Shown in pieces: positions 35,378-47,074 of a stretch of DNA of 64,000 bases. The stretch comes from Diphasiastrum complanatum (lineage: Eukaryota > Streptophyta > Lycopodiopsida > Lycopodiales > Lycopodiaceae), in NCBI GenBank assembly GCA_029204225.1, contig CM055111.1, forward strand, positions 27,796,340-27,860,339, in the 5' to 3' direction. The notes under the pieces were generated by a model. It searched no databases. It saw nothing but the letters and a program-made list of their open reading frames with translations, and was not told the DNA's origin. The position numbers were made by a program, and so were the translations under genes. Position 1 is the first letter of the stretch. Each line of letters starts with the position of its first letter.

Positions 35378-36984
35378 GAGATGTCCCGATAAGCCGCAAG
35401 TGCCCCTATTTGTTGTAAGGCATTCAAGTCGGACTCTGTCAAATCCACTTGTGGGTCTTCTTCGTCGTCTTGTTCACAGTTCGCTTGATCAGACGCCTCT
35501 CTTTCCATCTTATCAAATACTTCGGTCGCCACCATGATTTGTTTATTCAATGGTTTGGGGAACGACCTCCACGAGTGACCTTGCTGTTGACAATTAAAGC
35601 AGCGTAGGGAACTGGCCACTATTGGTGAGCTATTGCTACGACTAGCTGTAGGGCCAAAGTTGCTCCTCCTCTGGAAGGTATTCCCTCCGCTGTTGCCTTG
35701 GTTGCCAAACCTTGTTCTTGCTGGGAATCTGTTCACGCTACCTGAGGCTTGGTTACCATTTGAAGTTGAGTCCCCCCTTGGGAAGAAGCTTGGACTCGGT
35801 CTGGATCCACTTAGTACCTTTGTTGCCGTTGAGGGAGCAGTTGGTGCCAGCATGATCTCATAATCGCAAACCATTTCAGCCGCCCGAATAGTTGAGTTAA
35901 AGTCATTGGGCATGTAGCTATCTCTCGCTCGCCGGTTCCATGTCTGCATTCCAGACAAGAGGTAGTGGGTCTTATCGGCTTCCGACATATCTTCAATTAC
36001 CCATATGCTCTGTCTGAATTTGTTCAGGTATTCTCGTAGTGAATCTTTTTGCTTGAGTCCTGATAATTCTGCCCTCAGCCTCATGTGTGAATCTTTGGGT
36101 ATGAACTCCTCTCGTAGTGCATTTTTGAATGCATCCCATGTCCGAAACTGCATCCCTGCCACTTAGTACCAATTTGTTGTGTAACCCTCAAAATATGCTA
36201 ATGCCAAGCCTGCTCTCTCTTCTTCAGGGGTATTCATCAAGCGGAAGTAGTGGTCCATGTGAAACAACCAATCCTCCACAACTCAAACGTCATGCTCCCC
36301 TTTGAAAGTAGGCGGTGCTTTTACTTTAGCAGTCTTCTTTGGGCCTTCTGCGTTTCACGCCGGAGTATCCCTTGGTCTGAGTGGAGGAGGCATCCCTGCA
36401 TTCCCTCTTGTGGTCTCCAGCTCCTCAAACTTGGCTTCGAGCTGTGTTAGCCCGTCTCTCAGTTCTCTAGCGAGGTGAAATTGATTGTGGTTCATGGCTC
36501 GCATGGATGCTTTCCATTCCTTCCTTTCTATTTCTCTGTCCTTCTTTACCTCACTAAGGATAGCCGCCATTGTGCTGGATAGGTATTGGCGCATCTTCAC
36601 ATCAAAGAGGTCTTGGTGCGCCTCTGGCACGAGTTCATGTCTTGGTGCCGGTTCAGAAGGGGCACCAATTTCTTCTTGAGGAGGTGCCACTGGGGCGTGC
36701 ATACGCTCTTTCTTTCTTGATTTGGATCTGGTGCCATCTCTGTGCAAGCGGGAGCCATATTCTCGGCCTTGCTCTTCCCCACTTGTTAATGCTCGCGATT
36801 CATCAAGGTGGTCATCCATCATGGTAAGAGGTGCACTTCCACTAGTCTGTTTTTCTTCTCTTTTTTGAAAGCTCTCCCCTTTGCACACTGGGCCCCACAA
36901 CTCTTTTTCCTTCTTTATTAAGTCATCTTTAATACAAAAGTATCTCCTCCTCAAATGAGCATGATCAAAACACCTGAGAACCAA
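35188..36984 (-). pseudogene. G1 gag-only copy: gag with damaged zinc knuckle
   Basis: Minus strand from 36984. An N-part is rich in charged residues with a coiled-coil-like MRAMNHNQFHLAREL ... LEAKFEELETT. After a stop near 36355 comes the capsid: APPTFKGEHD, VEDWLFHMDHYFRLM, FRTWDAFKNALREEFIP, LREYLNKFRQSIW. A Ser/Arg-rich linker precedes a zinc knuckle CFNCQQQGHSWRSF, whose last Cys is replaced by Phe (CX2CX4HX4F). The end of the frame overlaps protease in a shifted frame, which may be an old programmed shift or decay. The complete G1 element has no equivalent of this region. Confidence 0.85.
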
Positions 36985-37210
36985 GTAGGAATCAGGGGTT
37001 ATTCAGGTCCGGACAAGCACACAACAAACAAACAAATAAACCGAAGCAAACACAGAGGATCCCTCTCAAGTCACATCTCCCTTGAGACCGGACGTGGGAT
37101 ATTTGCCTAGCCGCTCCCACACAAATCTATCACAAAATTAGCCCACGGGGAAACATCCATCCAACCATCCGTGCTTTCACCATTAAGCAACACATTGCCT
37201 CAGTAACGCT
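36985..37210 (-). mobile_element. G1 gag-only copy: leader fragment, 5' LTR missing
   Basis: This matches the leader of the complete G1 element at about 56810-57000 (shared TGAGGCAATGTGTTGCTTAA, GATTTGTGTGGG, CTACGTCCGGTCTCAAG in reverse). Similarity stops at about 37210, within GCGTTACTGAGG. Primer site and 5' LTR are absent. From 37211 on, gag of gypsy T continues. Confidence 0.8.
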
Positions 37211-37989
37211 CTTGGTGTTGCTGGTTAAGCAACTCCATATGTGTTTTCCACAACTGTTCTCGTGTCTCCTCGTTTGGTCGAGCTTCTTGGACAACACGAT
37301 GTGCTCTCCATTCACGTGGCTCATCGACATCAGACATCTTGAGGGATCAGTGGGTTGTTCTTGTATCTAACTTTTTAATCTTTTAAATCATTCAATGTAT
37401 TCACGTACTTTCTCATCTTTTGTCATTTTGATGTTGCTTAGCTTGACAAAAGGATGCTTAGCTTGACAAAAGGACTTTTGATCAAGCGAAATGGCTTGAA
37501 GCGTTTGATAAATGCCTCCTTCAAGAGTGACCAGTCTCATTTATCTTCACGTCGATCAAGGTTAAAAAACCATTCTTGTGCTCAATCGATCATGATCATT
37601 AAGAAGAGCTGTACCATGGCGTCTGGTGATGTCTCGCCATAGACATCACATGCATTCTCAAAGACTTGAAGAAATCTTCGAGGATCAGTGTTACCATTGT
37701 ACTTAGGTAAATCGAACTTTGGAGTACGTTTTTTAGTACGCGAAACATTATTTGCAAAACCTCCGTTTAAGTGAGCTCGTGCATGTGAAGATTCTGCAAC
37801 ATGAGAATGTGGTCGATCGTATGGAACTTCAAAACGCATGGGTTCCCATCGGTCAAATGGATTTATTGATGGCTCTTGGACTTGGGATTTCATCCTGGAA
37901 TATCGATTGAATCGAGCCTGTTCGGTAGATGGGGAGACCATCTCTGGTGGATAGTCCTTTGTGGAATTCAGATCGTAAGGACGATTCAT
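37211..37989 (-). pseudogene. Gypsy T gag remnant
   Basis: Minus strand: RPYDLNSTKDYPPEM, a linker, then KFDLPKYNGNTDPRRFL and FENACDVYG (capsid start PxYxGxxDP). After frameshifts come LLKEAFIKRFKPF and MTKDEKVREYIE, and lastly EPREWRAHRVVQEARPN up to the junction with the G1 leader. The capsid pattern is that of plant gypsy gag with an aspartate-proline GxxDP motif. Protease, RT and RNaseH of element T are absent from the window. Confidence 0.75.
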
Positions 37990-38282
37990 AATAACTCTAG
38001 AGTACCTTAGGATTGGGTAAATAGGCCTCTTGGACTCTTTGGTAACTTGACTGGTGTTTGTGTTTTTGTTTTGTGGGTTTTGGTTTTGTTTGTTTGTTTG
38101 TTTATTTTTTATTTTTTTGAATATTAATCAAAGACTACTTTGGTGGTGTCCAAATGGCACAGTTGTTTTGTCTTTTGGTGTTAGGGTTTTGCAATAAAGT
38201 TGGAAAGAACTGTGGGATTTGGCAAACACTTAGACCTAGTCAAATAAGAAAGTTGATTTTGTCTGCAAGTCGACTTGGTTCA

Positions 38283-38880
38283 GGTTGGAAGTCAAAGCTC
38301 TCGGCTGAGAGTTGATAGAAATCCTCGTTTGAGAATTGATAGAAAGGTCCGATTGAAAGTTGATAGAACAGTCCAGTTGAGAGCTGAATGACTGGCTCCG
38401 GTCGAGATCAGACAAAGGGCTTCAGTCGAGAGCAGGACAGAAGGCGTTGGTTGAGATCTGATAGAAGGTTTCGGTTGAGATCCAAGTGACTGGCTCCGGT
38501 CAAGATCTAAGGAAAAACGTCGGTCGAGATCTGAGAGAAAGCATTGGTCAAGATTTTACAGGACGCGTCGGTTGAGTTTTGAGAGAAAGCTTCAGTCGAG
38601 ATCTAAGAGGAGGCGTCGGTCGAGATCTGAGAGGAGGCGTCGGTTGAGTTTTGAGAGAAAGCTTCGGTCGAGACTGGACAGGGTGTCTCCGGTCGAGTTT
38701 TGACAGAAAGCTCCGGTCGAGATTTCAGAAGAGGCTCTAGTTGAGATCTCAGAAGCGACTCCGGTTGAGATCTCAAAAGCAGCTCCGGTTGAGATTTCAG
38801 AAGAGGCTCCGGTTGAGATTTCAACGTAAAGGCTCGGGTGAGATCTGATCCATGAGCATCGGTTGAGATTTAACTCAGGA
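38283..38880. repeat. 24-bp minisatellite, cluster A (gypsy T leader)
   Basis: About 25 degenerate tandem copies of the 24-bp unit, e.g. AGATCTGAGAGGAGGCGTCG plus GTCG, in the same orientation as clusters B and C. It lies between the primer site and gag, i.e. in the 5' leader of element T. Confidence 0.9.
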
Positions 38881-39139
38881 CTTGACATGATATTGCGAGT
38901 AGTGGTTCGGTCGAGAGTGAGGGCATAGTTTCAATAGGTGAATGAAACAAGGTTTCATCCGGTCCAGACGAGAGTCGTGGAAGTCGGCTAGGGAAGGAGC
39001 GTGAGGCCTTGGTCGAAAATGGAGCTTTGCGTCGGTCGAGATGAAAGTGACGAGTTCGTAATGAAACATGTGGGAGACTTCAGAGCGATGGTCTTGCAGC
39101 ACATATCATAAAGGTTTGGCTTGGTTTAGTGTCTGTGTA

Positions 39140-39157
39140 GCTATGGAAATGGCACCA
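39140..39157 (-). other. Primer-binding site of gypsy T (tRNA-Asp-like, diverged)
   Basis: Reading inward from the right LTR on the minus strand, after two spacer bases, the sequence is TGGTGCCATTTCC. This is close to TGGCGCCGTTGCC, the tRNA-Asp-type primer site of many plant gypsy elements, with mostly C-to-T and G-to-A differences. It fixes the element's orientation as minus. Confidence 0.65.
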
Positions 39158-39159
39158 AA

Positions 39160-40241
39160 TGTTCACAGATTCCCACTGAATCTGTGAACACGATTCTTTT
39201 TTGTTCGTTCTTCTTTTTGTTACTTCCATTGGTTACAGTTCTTTACGGTTTGGTCTTCTTGTTAGAACAGTTTCCAAGCAGAAGTGTTTCTCAGATTACA
39301 ATGTGTATTCCCAGCTTGTCAATGGGGAGAGATGGTTAAATTACTCAGCTACATGCATTTACAAGCCATGCAACCAGTCCTAGCTCAGTATAGATCAATG
39401 GTCTAGAATCAAGGAGCAAATCTACAATCTATCTACCAAAAATCAGGGAACAATGCAATGAAAAGATTAAGCTACTCAACAAGAAACAAGAAACAAGAAA
39501 ACTAGTTTCCTAACAACATTCTAGCAGTTCAAAGATCAAGAAACACCCATTTCTTGATGCTTGGAATGCCCAAGAACAATCAAGGACATGATTGTTAGGA
39601 ATTATGCAAATCAGATCTACATTTATCTGCATGCTGAAACTACAAAATCAAGAAACAAGAAAGTTAATCCACATCTACATTCCACAAGCAAGAAATCTAA
39701 TTAATCCACAAACACAAAAGAAAATCAGAACGTGCTCATAGAAATTTCACTCAAGAAGATTGCCATGAACAAGGGGCTTCACCATCATCAAGAACTTGTG
39801 GAAGATCTTCTTTATTCACTCAAGAGCAATTGACAATACAATCAAAGCTCCCTCACAAGAGAGGGGGGCCCTTAAATAAGCAAGAAGGCTGCCCATGTGG
39901 AGCCCAAGTGGCAATTCCACTAATTATTACAAGTGGAAAAAGCCCTTCCACTAGTGGTCACCATCAAAAGGTGGCTCACTCTAAATTATTTAAGGGGTCT
40001 ACATTATTTACAATGCCTAGGAAATATTACTAGCTCCTAGATGGTCATTCCTTCTCTGGGATACACCATGTAGGCTCACATGAATAATAAATGTCACCCT
40101 AGCTAGTAATCCTCGGCTCTCATGCTCAGCTCTCGACTTCTTCTGCTCTCCTTCTTCTGAGACCTCCTCGGTCATGGGTGAGAGATACTCTGTGTCTTCA
40201 GCTTGGCTCGGCATCTGGGGATTCTCTGGAATCTGCCAACA
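39160..40241 (-). mobile_element. Gypsy T 5' LTR (right LTR, minus orientation)
   Basis: 1082 bp, plus strand TGTTCACAGATTCCC to ATCTGCCAACA. It matches 25983-27052 with scattered substitutions and a 30-bp-scale insertion near 40175-40205. The flanking duplication CAAAT follows at 40242-40246, after which copia D integrase continues in frame (FTEYVNW). Confidence 0.92.
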
Positions 40242-42692
40242 CAAATTCACAGAGTATGTGAATTGGACAGAGAGATGCACAAGAAGTGAGGTGAAGCAGA
40301 TCAGAATAGATCGAGGTGGAGAATACATCTCAAATCGATTCATTGACTTCTGTAATGATCTTGGAATCATTCACAGAAGAACTACATCTTACACACCGCA
40401 ACACAACGGTGTTGAAGAAAGAAAGAACAGGACTCTAATGGAAGTTGCCGATGCATGATGGCCTATTTGAAGTCTCCAAGAGTGCTTTGGGCTGAAGCGG
40501 TAGCTACAGCTGCTTATATTCAGAACAGGATGGAAAAATCTGGTGTTCCTCACACAACACCACACAAGTTATGGTGGGGTAGAAAATCCAATCTGACTCA
40601 CATTTGAATCTTTGGTTGTGTAGCATATGCACATGTTTCTAACAAGCTTCGAAAGAAGCTTGATGAGAAAGTAGAACAAGGATATCTTGTAGGATATGAC
40701 AATAATTCGTCATACTATAGAGTCTATATGTCAGACACAAACACAGTGAAGACAGTCAGAGATGTCAAATTTGATGAGAGCAGAACAATGGGCAACGATG
40801 ATCTTGTTAGTCATGAAGTCCTTGGAAGACAGTACTATGATCTACCGACTGTGACAGAGGGAGCAGAGGACGAATACTCAGACAAAGATGTTCGAGTCGC
40901 ACCTCATTCGAGTGACGAATCAAACGAAGAAAGATTTGCAAGCCAGCCTACTGCTACAATACTTGTAAACTGAAATGGTTCCGGACCTAGCAGAGCAGAT
41001 AAAGACAAGAGTATTGCAGTTCCAGGTGGATCTCCTAGAAGATTGACAAAAGAACGAAGAGCGCCATCAAGATTTGTGCCAGACAGTTTAGCTTCTACGT
41101 CAGAAGAGTTTTGTGGATTCATTGGTGAACCACAGACATTCGAGAAAGCAATTGAATGTCTAGAGAAGGACAAATAGATCCAAGCCATGAACAAGGAGAT
41201 GGAATCCATGAGGAAGAATCAGGTATGGATGTTGCCAGATAAGCGAAAGATTGTATAATGCAAGTGAGTATACAAGCTGAAGTATGGACCGGATGGAGAT
41301 ATCTCAAAGTATAAAGCAAGACTTGTAGCAAATGGATTTTCTCAGAGATATGGTATTGACTATGTTGAGACCTTCTCTCTTGTTGTGAAACATTCGTCCC
41401 TACGTATACTGTTTGCATATGTAGCTGCTTATGATCTCAGGATTCACATCGTGGATGAGAAGACAGCCTTCTTGCATGGTGAGCTAGACAAAGAATTCTA
41501 TATGGATCAACCTCTAGGCTACATCTCGAATTCACTTCCTACTTATGCATGCAGAATGCATAGGAGTATCTACGGTCTGAAGTAATCAGCACGACAATGG
41601 TATAAAAAAAAGATCAAGCCCTGAAATCCTTAAGATTCAAGCCACTAATAGTTGATTCCAATGTTTATGTAAGAATTACAGATGGAAAGATCATCATTGT
41701 AGCTGTGTATGTGGATGACACTCTAATATTCTACAAGAGTGAGGAGCTTATTGCTGAGGTGAAGTATGATATCTCGAAACATTTCGAGATTGCAGACCTG
41801 GGAGAAGCCAGATGTTATCTTGGCTTACAGATTGACAAGGACTATAAGAGAGACAAATTGTACCTTCATCAGTCCAGATATACCCAGAAGATCTTAGAAG
41901 ATTTTGGGATGCTGAATTGCAAAGGAGCGAATACTGCGATGCTTGTAGGAACAGTCTTGATGAATGAGATTGTCTAAAGACTGAAGAAGAAAGAGAATTG
42001 ATGCAGCAGACACCATACAGAAAGCTGATCGGATCACTGATGTACCTTCCAGATAGCATGTCTTGACATTGCTTATGCTGTATTCAGGATGAGCCAATTC
42101 AGTACGAATCCAGGCTCGACTCATTGGAAGATTGCAAAACAAATTTTGCAATACCTTCAATTGACGAAAGATTTTGGATTGTGTTATTTTCGTGATGCAG
42201 GGTTTTAGATGCTTTCCTACAGTGATGCTAGTTGGGCATCTCTCAAGGACGACTGCAAAAGTGTCTCAAGAGGATGCACCATCACGTTAGGAGCATCAAT
42301 TCTTTGGGTCAACAAAAAGAAAACCATTGTGGCTCAATCATCCTACGAAGCAGAGTACGTAGCAACAACAAAGATGGCCAATGAAATCATTTGGCTCAAA
42401 CAATTCCTTGACGAACTGGACGAAATGAGAAACGAATCTCTAGTTTTGCAGATGAACAACACATCTGCAATACATCTGACAAAAGACCCTGTGTTTCACT
42501 CAAGGACGAAATACATTGCAATCAAGTACCACTTGATAAGGGATCTAATCAGGAAGAAGATGTTGTAGACTACTTTCATTAGAACAAAGGAGATGGTTGT
42601 TGACATTTTCACAAAGGCCTTACACAAAGGTCTATTCGAGAAACAGAGGAGTAGTCTTGGAGTCATCAAACTATCATGCTTTGAGAGGGAGC
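40242..42692 (+). pseudogene. Copia D integrase, RT and RNaseH
   Basis: Integrase: VKQIRIDRGGEY (second Asp), TPQHNGVEERKNR (Glu), then LWGRKS-like and GCVAYAHVSNKLRKKLDEK. A spacer SEEFCGFIGEP precedes the RT: EKAIECLEKD, KYKARLVANGFSQRYGIDY, IHIVDEKTAFLHGEL, YMDQPLGYI, RSIYGLK, AVYVDDTLIFYKSE (YVDD present) and FEIADLGEARCYLGLQI. RNaseH: YSDASWASLKDD, GCTITLGASILW, AQSSYEAEYVATT, then DIFTKALHK. About ten stops or shifts are spread over it. It ends at the polypurine tract GAGAGGGAGC before the 3' LTR. Confidence 0.9.
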
Positions 42693-43706
42693 TGAAGAAA
42701 CAAAACATTTCAATTGCCAAAGCTTTGCTAGCTTTCCACCCTAAGTCTGACACAAAAGACACACAAAACAAAAATGTTCGTGAACAATTTCGCGACACAT
42801 GACACGAAATTGTTTTGCGACACAAAATCATTCGTGCTCTACAAAGGACCAAGAAGATTAACCAAGTACCATGGGGTACAAATATTTGATCTGATATCGT
42901 GACATCAACAGAAATACTTTAGGACGTGGCTAATCCACCACTCTTGTAATCCATGATTAGTTATAGATGTTTAATCTTTCTGATCAGGAAAGTTACTCAA
43001 TGCGACACAAAATACATTCTGCTTGATGCAGAAAACAACAAGACAAAAATATACAAAATACATGTCCGCTTGTGAGCGAGGCAATTTTGTAAGAGGATCA
43101 ACAGATCCAGAAGTTCGCTAGTAAGTGAGACACTACTCATGGGAGAATTGTATTTCTCTCATGCCAATGCACTATGTGGATCTATCACACAGTGCTTGAA
43201 ATCAGAAAATCAATAGATAATATTGTAGTTGTTATGCACATATCATTCTGAATGATTGTATGATCTTGAATGAATATTTGTCTACTATTATTCGTGTATC
43301 TATTGAATAGACAAGTAAATTTACTTGTCTATTGAATAGACAAGTAGATTTCCTTTACTCGTCTATTCAATTTCGCACACTGGTTTAATTTTGTTGAATT
43401 CTATATCAATCTATAACATAGATCAACATTGTCTGTCTACATTCTGGAAGATTGTAGGAATGATAGAGCCGGCAGTGACCAGCAATCGTATCTAAATTCC
43501 ACGCGAACTGATTTTTTTCGCATGTTTTTCGCTTCGTGTTTCATTTTGTTTCGTTTCACAATCACTTGGCTTTCAACATAAATCAATTTCAGAGCTCACT
43601 CAAGTTTCGTTTCGTTTCGTTTCACTATAGAGTCTGATTGATCTTTTCGTGAATTCTTCTCGTTTTGTTACAGAGCTTGATTGATCTTTTTTTTTTCGCG
43701 ATATCT
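42693..43706 (+). mobile_element. Copia D 3' LTR (3' edge approximate)
   Basis: Starts TGAAGAAACAAAACA right after the purine tract and aligns with 24138-25018. It has extra material relative to the 5' LTR: an AAGAGGATCAACAG block near 43090, a palindromic block at 43297-43360, and repeats of TTTCG near 43600. Similarity fades at about 43706, and I cannot identify a target duplication. Confidence 0.8.
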
Positions 43707-46700
43707 TCTCATGTAGAGATTATTCGTGATTAGAACCATTTCACAAAAAATTTCGCGAATCGTTCGAGAGACTCCCATCATCACGAAAATTTGGCTGAAA
43801 AAGTTAAATACAATTTTCGTCCATCAACCACTGTTAAAGTTCGTCACAGATGGACACCATTTATTGGGACACATAAGCATTGAATGCGTGCGAAGTCAAA
43901 AAACAACATCTTGACAAAGGTCCCATTTTGAGTTCTAATATCCCCTAATGGGATTACTTAGACATTGTCAAAGGTTGCGTGATATTGGAATGCATAGCGT
44001 ATCTTGTCTTAATCAACAATTACAGTTTGCTAATCAACAATTGCGACGTGCAAATAAACAATTGCTATATTATGTGCAACACACTAGTGTTGAAAACAAT
44101 GCACTCAAGCATGCTATATCAGAGTTGAATGCTACAGTTACTACTCTTCAAACCAAGAAATATTAGAATTCATGGAGAAGTTGCGATCCGACAATTTAAA
44201 ATCTCTTGTTGATATAAAAGTTATCAAAAATGCAATGATGAAAAGGAAAAGAAAGAGAGTACTGATGAAGAATATTGATGACTTATCTACACATAGTGGC
44301 AATCAGAAAAAAAAGGATTCGAACATTTAAGTGTGTTTTCTTATAAACTGTTTATTTGATTTGTATTGGTCATACAAGTTTCATTTGCATTTGATAATAT
44401 GCATTATTAATTTATTAAATTTAATTTGAGTTTTATATGTTTGTTGCAGATCATGTTTGGTGCCAAAGAACCATTTAACAAATCGTTCATGCATCGGGTC
44501 TACTTTAATGAGATAGAGACACATCCTTTCTCCTTGTTGATACACCTCAGACGCCTCCATGTCTCATACCAAAGGCATCTATTTCATAGCATCCTGTAAA
44601 AGAGTCAAGAAAATAAATTTAGAATGACAGATAACAATGCAAACTCAAACTTTAACACAATGTTTGAAGAAAGAAAATTGCACAATATCAATACCAATAT
44701 AATATCTACTTACTAGATCATAATGATCGTATTCAACGATGTTTGTTTTGCTAATGTTCTACATTGCATGAGGGGATATATTGAGTCCTTGGAGGATATT
44801 TGTTTTGGAATTCCAAAAATTTCTCCTCCGTAGGCAAAGTTTTTTCATAGGCTTTTGATTTTTCAATTATGGCCTCCAATGCCTCATTGCCAGATTTCCA
44901 ATTGCCATCTTTATCATAATCTATTTTATTTTAAAATTATTATATGTGTAATCAATAATATCAGAAAATTCTGATAAATAAAAAATTGAGAGGATTTCAT
45001 CCTCTCTCATATTCAATACATCTTCTATATCATTAATAAAAATATAACTGTCATTATTTATAAAATATACGGGAACATCGAGTAGAGTTGATGGATTAAT
45101 AGGAGATGCAGATGAAAGAGAGTCAGAGAGGATTATCAAGAGAGAGTTTTCTGATAATATGAAGCCATAGATGCTTCAGCTTCAACCCCTATATCAGTAT
45201 TTACTTCATCTACATCACCTGGAGCAGATGCAGATGCTTCAATCATGGGAACAACAAAAGATCCAACAAACTCATCATTTGGAATTTCAACATATATATA
45301 AAAGATAAATACCATACCTTTGATTAGAAGGCAACATTTTCTTTTGTGGATACAAAAGTATATATTTCTCTTAAAATGTTCATGCAGGTTAGCATACTTT
45401 CTATTATGTTTGTGCTTAGAGGATGGTTGGGAGTGTACAAGGTTCTGAAAATGAATGAAACAAACACTATTTATATCCTCAGCATGAGTACTAGTATTTT
45501 GAGAAAAACTATCAAGAAGAAAAAGTAAATTATAACGATTCTCATAAACTAGATTATCGATATCGAAAGGTGAAAAAAAATACTTGAGAAATATTCTAAT
45601 TTTTTTGATGGAATGTCACTGGTATTAAAAAAAAATCTAGAAGTTTGTTCACTGAGGACTTTGAGGAACTAGCCATATTGAACCTGATTTTGGTTCAACA
45701 CGCGTGAATGATTTCGGTCGAGGACTTTTGAACAAGGTGCACGTTGATTCGATATTCCTTTGAAAGAGGCTGATATTGCTTCAACACACGTGAATTATTC
45801 CAAAAGGGGACTCTAGAATAAGGCGCTCATTGACTTGATATTCCCTAGGAAGAGACTAATGTCACTTCAGCACGTGACAATGAGAAATTAGTGGTCGTAA
45901 AATGAAGGCGCATGTCGATACGATATTGCGAGAGAAAGCCATAGAACAAAATGACAAAGGAGTTATGAAAAAAAGATCATGGAATCTCAGTAAGTTGGGT
46001 GGTGCCCATATTTATAGCCCTTTCCTATTAATCACAACCATCAAGATATCAATTGAAGCAGGGGCCTATATTTATCCACCAATCAGAGAGATATAGCATT
46101 GTACCTGCATCGCAATACCATAAAAAGTCTATCATTAGCCTATCCTAATCATCATTAGCCTGGACAGACCAATATTTATTACTAGTATCATTAGCATTTA
46201 GTGAATTATGATTGCCATGTTCCATGTTTTATGGAGATGCGGTTGAAGTGAGACGTGTTAGGATTAGTTATTCTTTCAGCTAATTGAGTTTGAGTAAATG
46301 AAAGATCGATTTGGAATTATAGATTCTAAAAAGAAGCTTGTGAGTGAGTAGAGTGTTTGGTACATCCAAAATTTTTGATTAACCGGTTGTAGCAAGTACT
46401 GCTTTGTATTTGACAGTTGGCAAGATACAGAGTAGAAGTGTATTTCCGCCAATACACCGATTCTAGATTCATGTTTTCTATAGCAATTTCAAAAGCAAAA
46501 GTTTTTATCTTTAGTGATTCATTCAATAATCTGATGGTATGTAATTCTTTGTACCAATAATTAGTATAAAGATATTTGCACTTTCCATTATTATTATTTT
46601 GCTCATTGTTTTGTATGTTTTATGTAAGAGAAAGCCCCTCAAGATCCTGCTTACAAGACAAAACACAAGAGAACACAATGTGGAGTAAACCACCCAACCA

Positions 46701-47074
46701 AGTAGAAGCAACCGCCCAATCAGAAGCTTCACCCCCGAGCCAAAGAATAGGAAGCAAGAGTCGAGTGAGAGGACCTGGCAATGAATTACCAAAAGAATGA
46801 AGTAGTAGGACGAGTTTTCAAGGGCTTAATAGACCCAAGACTTTTCTGTGCATGTAGTCATGCAAGTCCTAAACTCCCCAATTGAGAAATTCCATTGCTA
46901 TTGATACTCTAAACATGCATTGCTCCAAATAGTGTGTATGAGCCTAGCAAGATTATTAATTATTTTACGGGTCTCATCCAGTATGATGTGGCATAACCAA
47001 TAATCTTGAGCACTGCAGTAGCGTGTATCCAAGTCTAGAATTATAATGAATCCTATATCTAGGACGTGGACATA
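43707..47074. other. AT-rich unclassified region; possible gene fragment; tandem repeat; LTR of gypsy H at right end
   Basis: 43948-44166 holds a 72-codon plus frame rich in Gln, Asn and Leu (LNQQLQFANQQLRRANKQLL), coiled-coil-like. It is followed by a Lys-rich stretch and, at 44452, an acceptor-like TTTGTTGCAG; I cannot assign a family. 45684-45945 holds about three degenerate 85-bp tandem units with a CACGCGTG/CACACGTG motif. Up to 47074 lies the LTR of gypsy H: its element-sense start is TGTTATGTCCACGTCC and a purine tract GGGGGGAAGAA adjoins it. The left edge of that LTR is not found. Confidence 0.4.
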
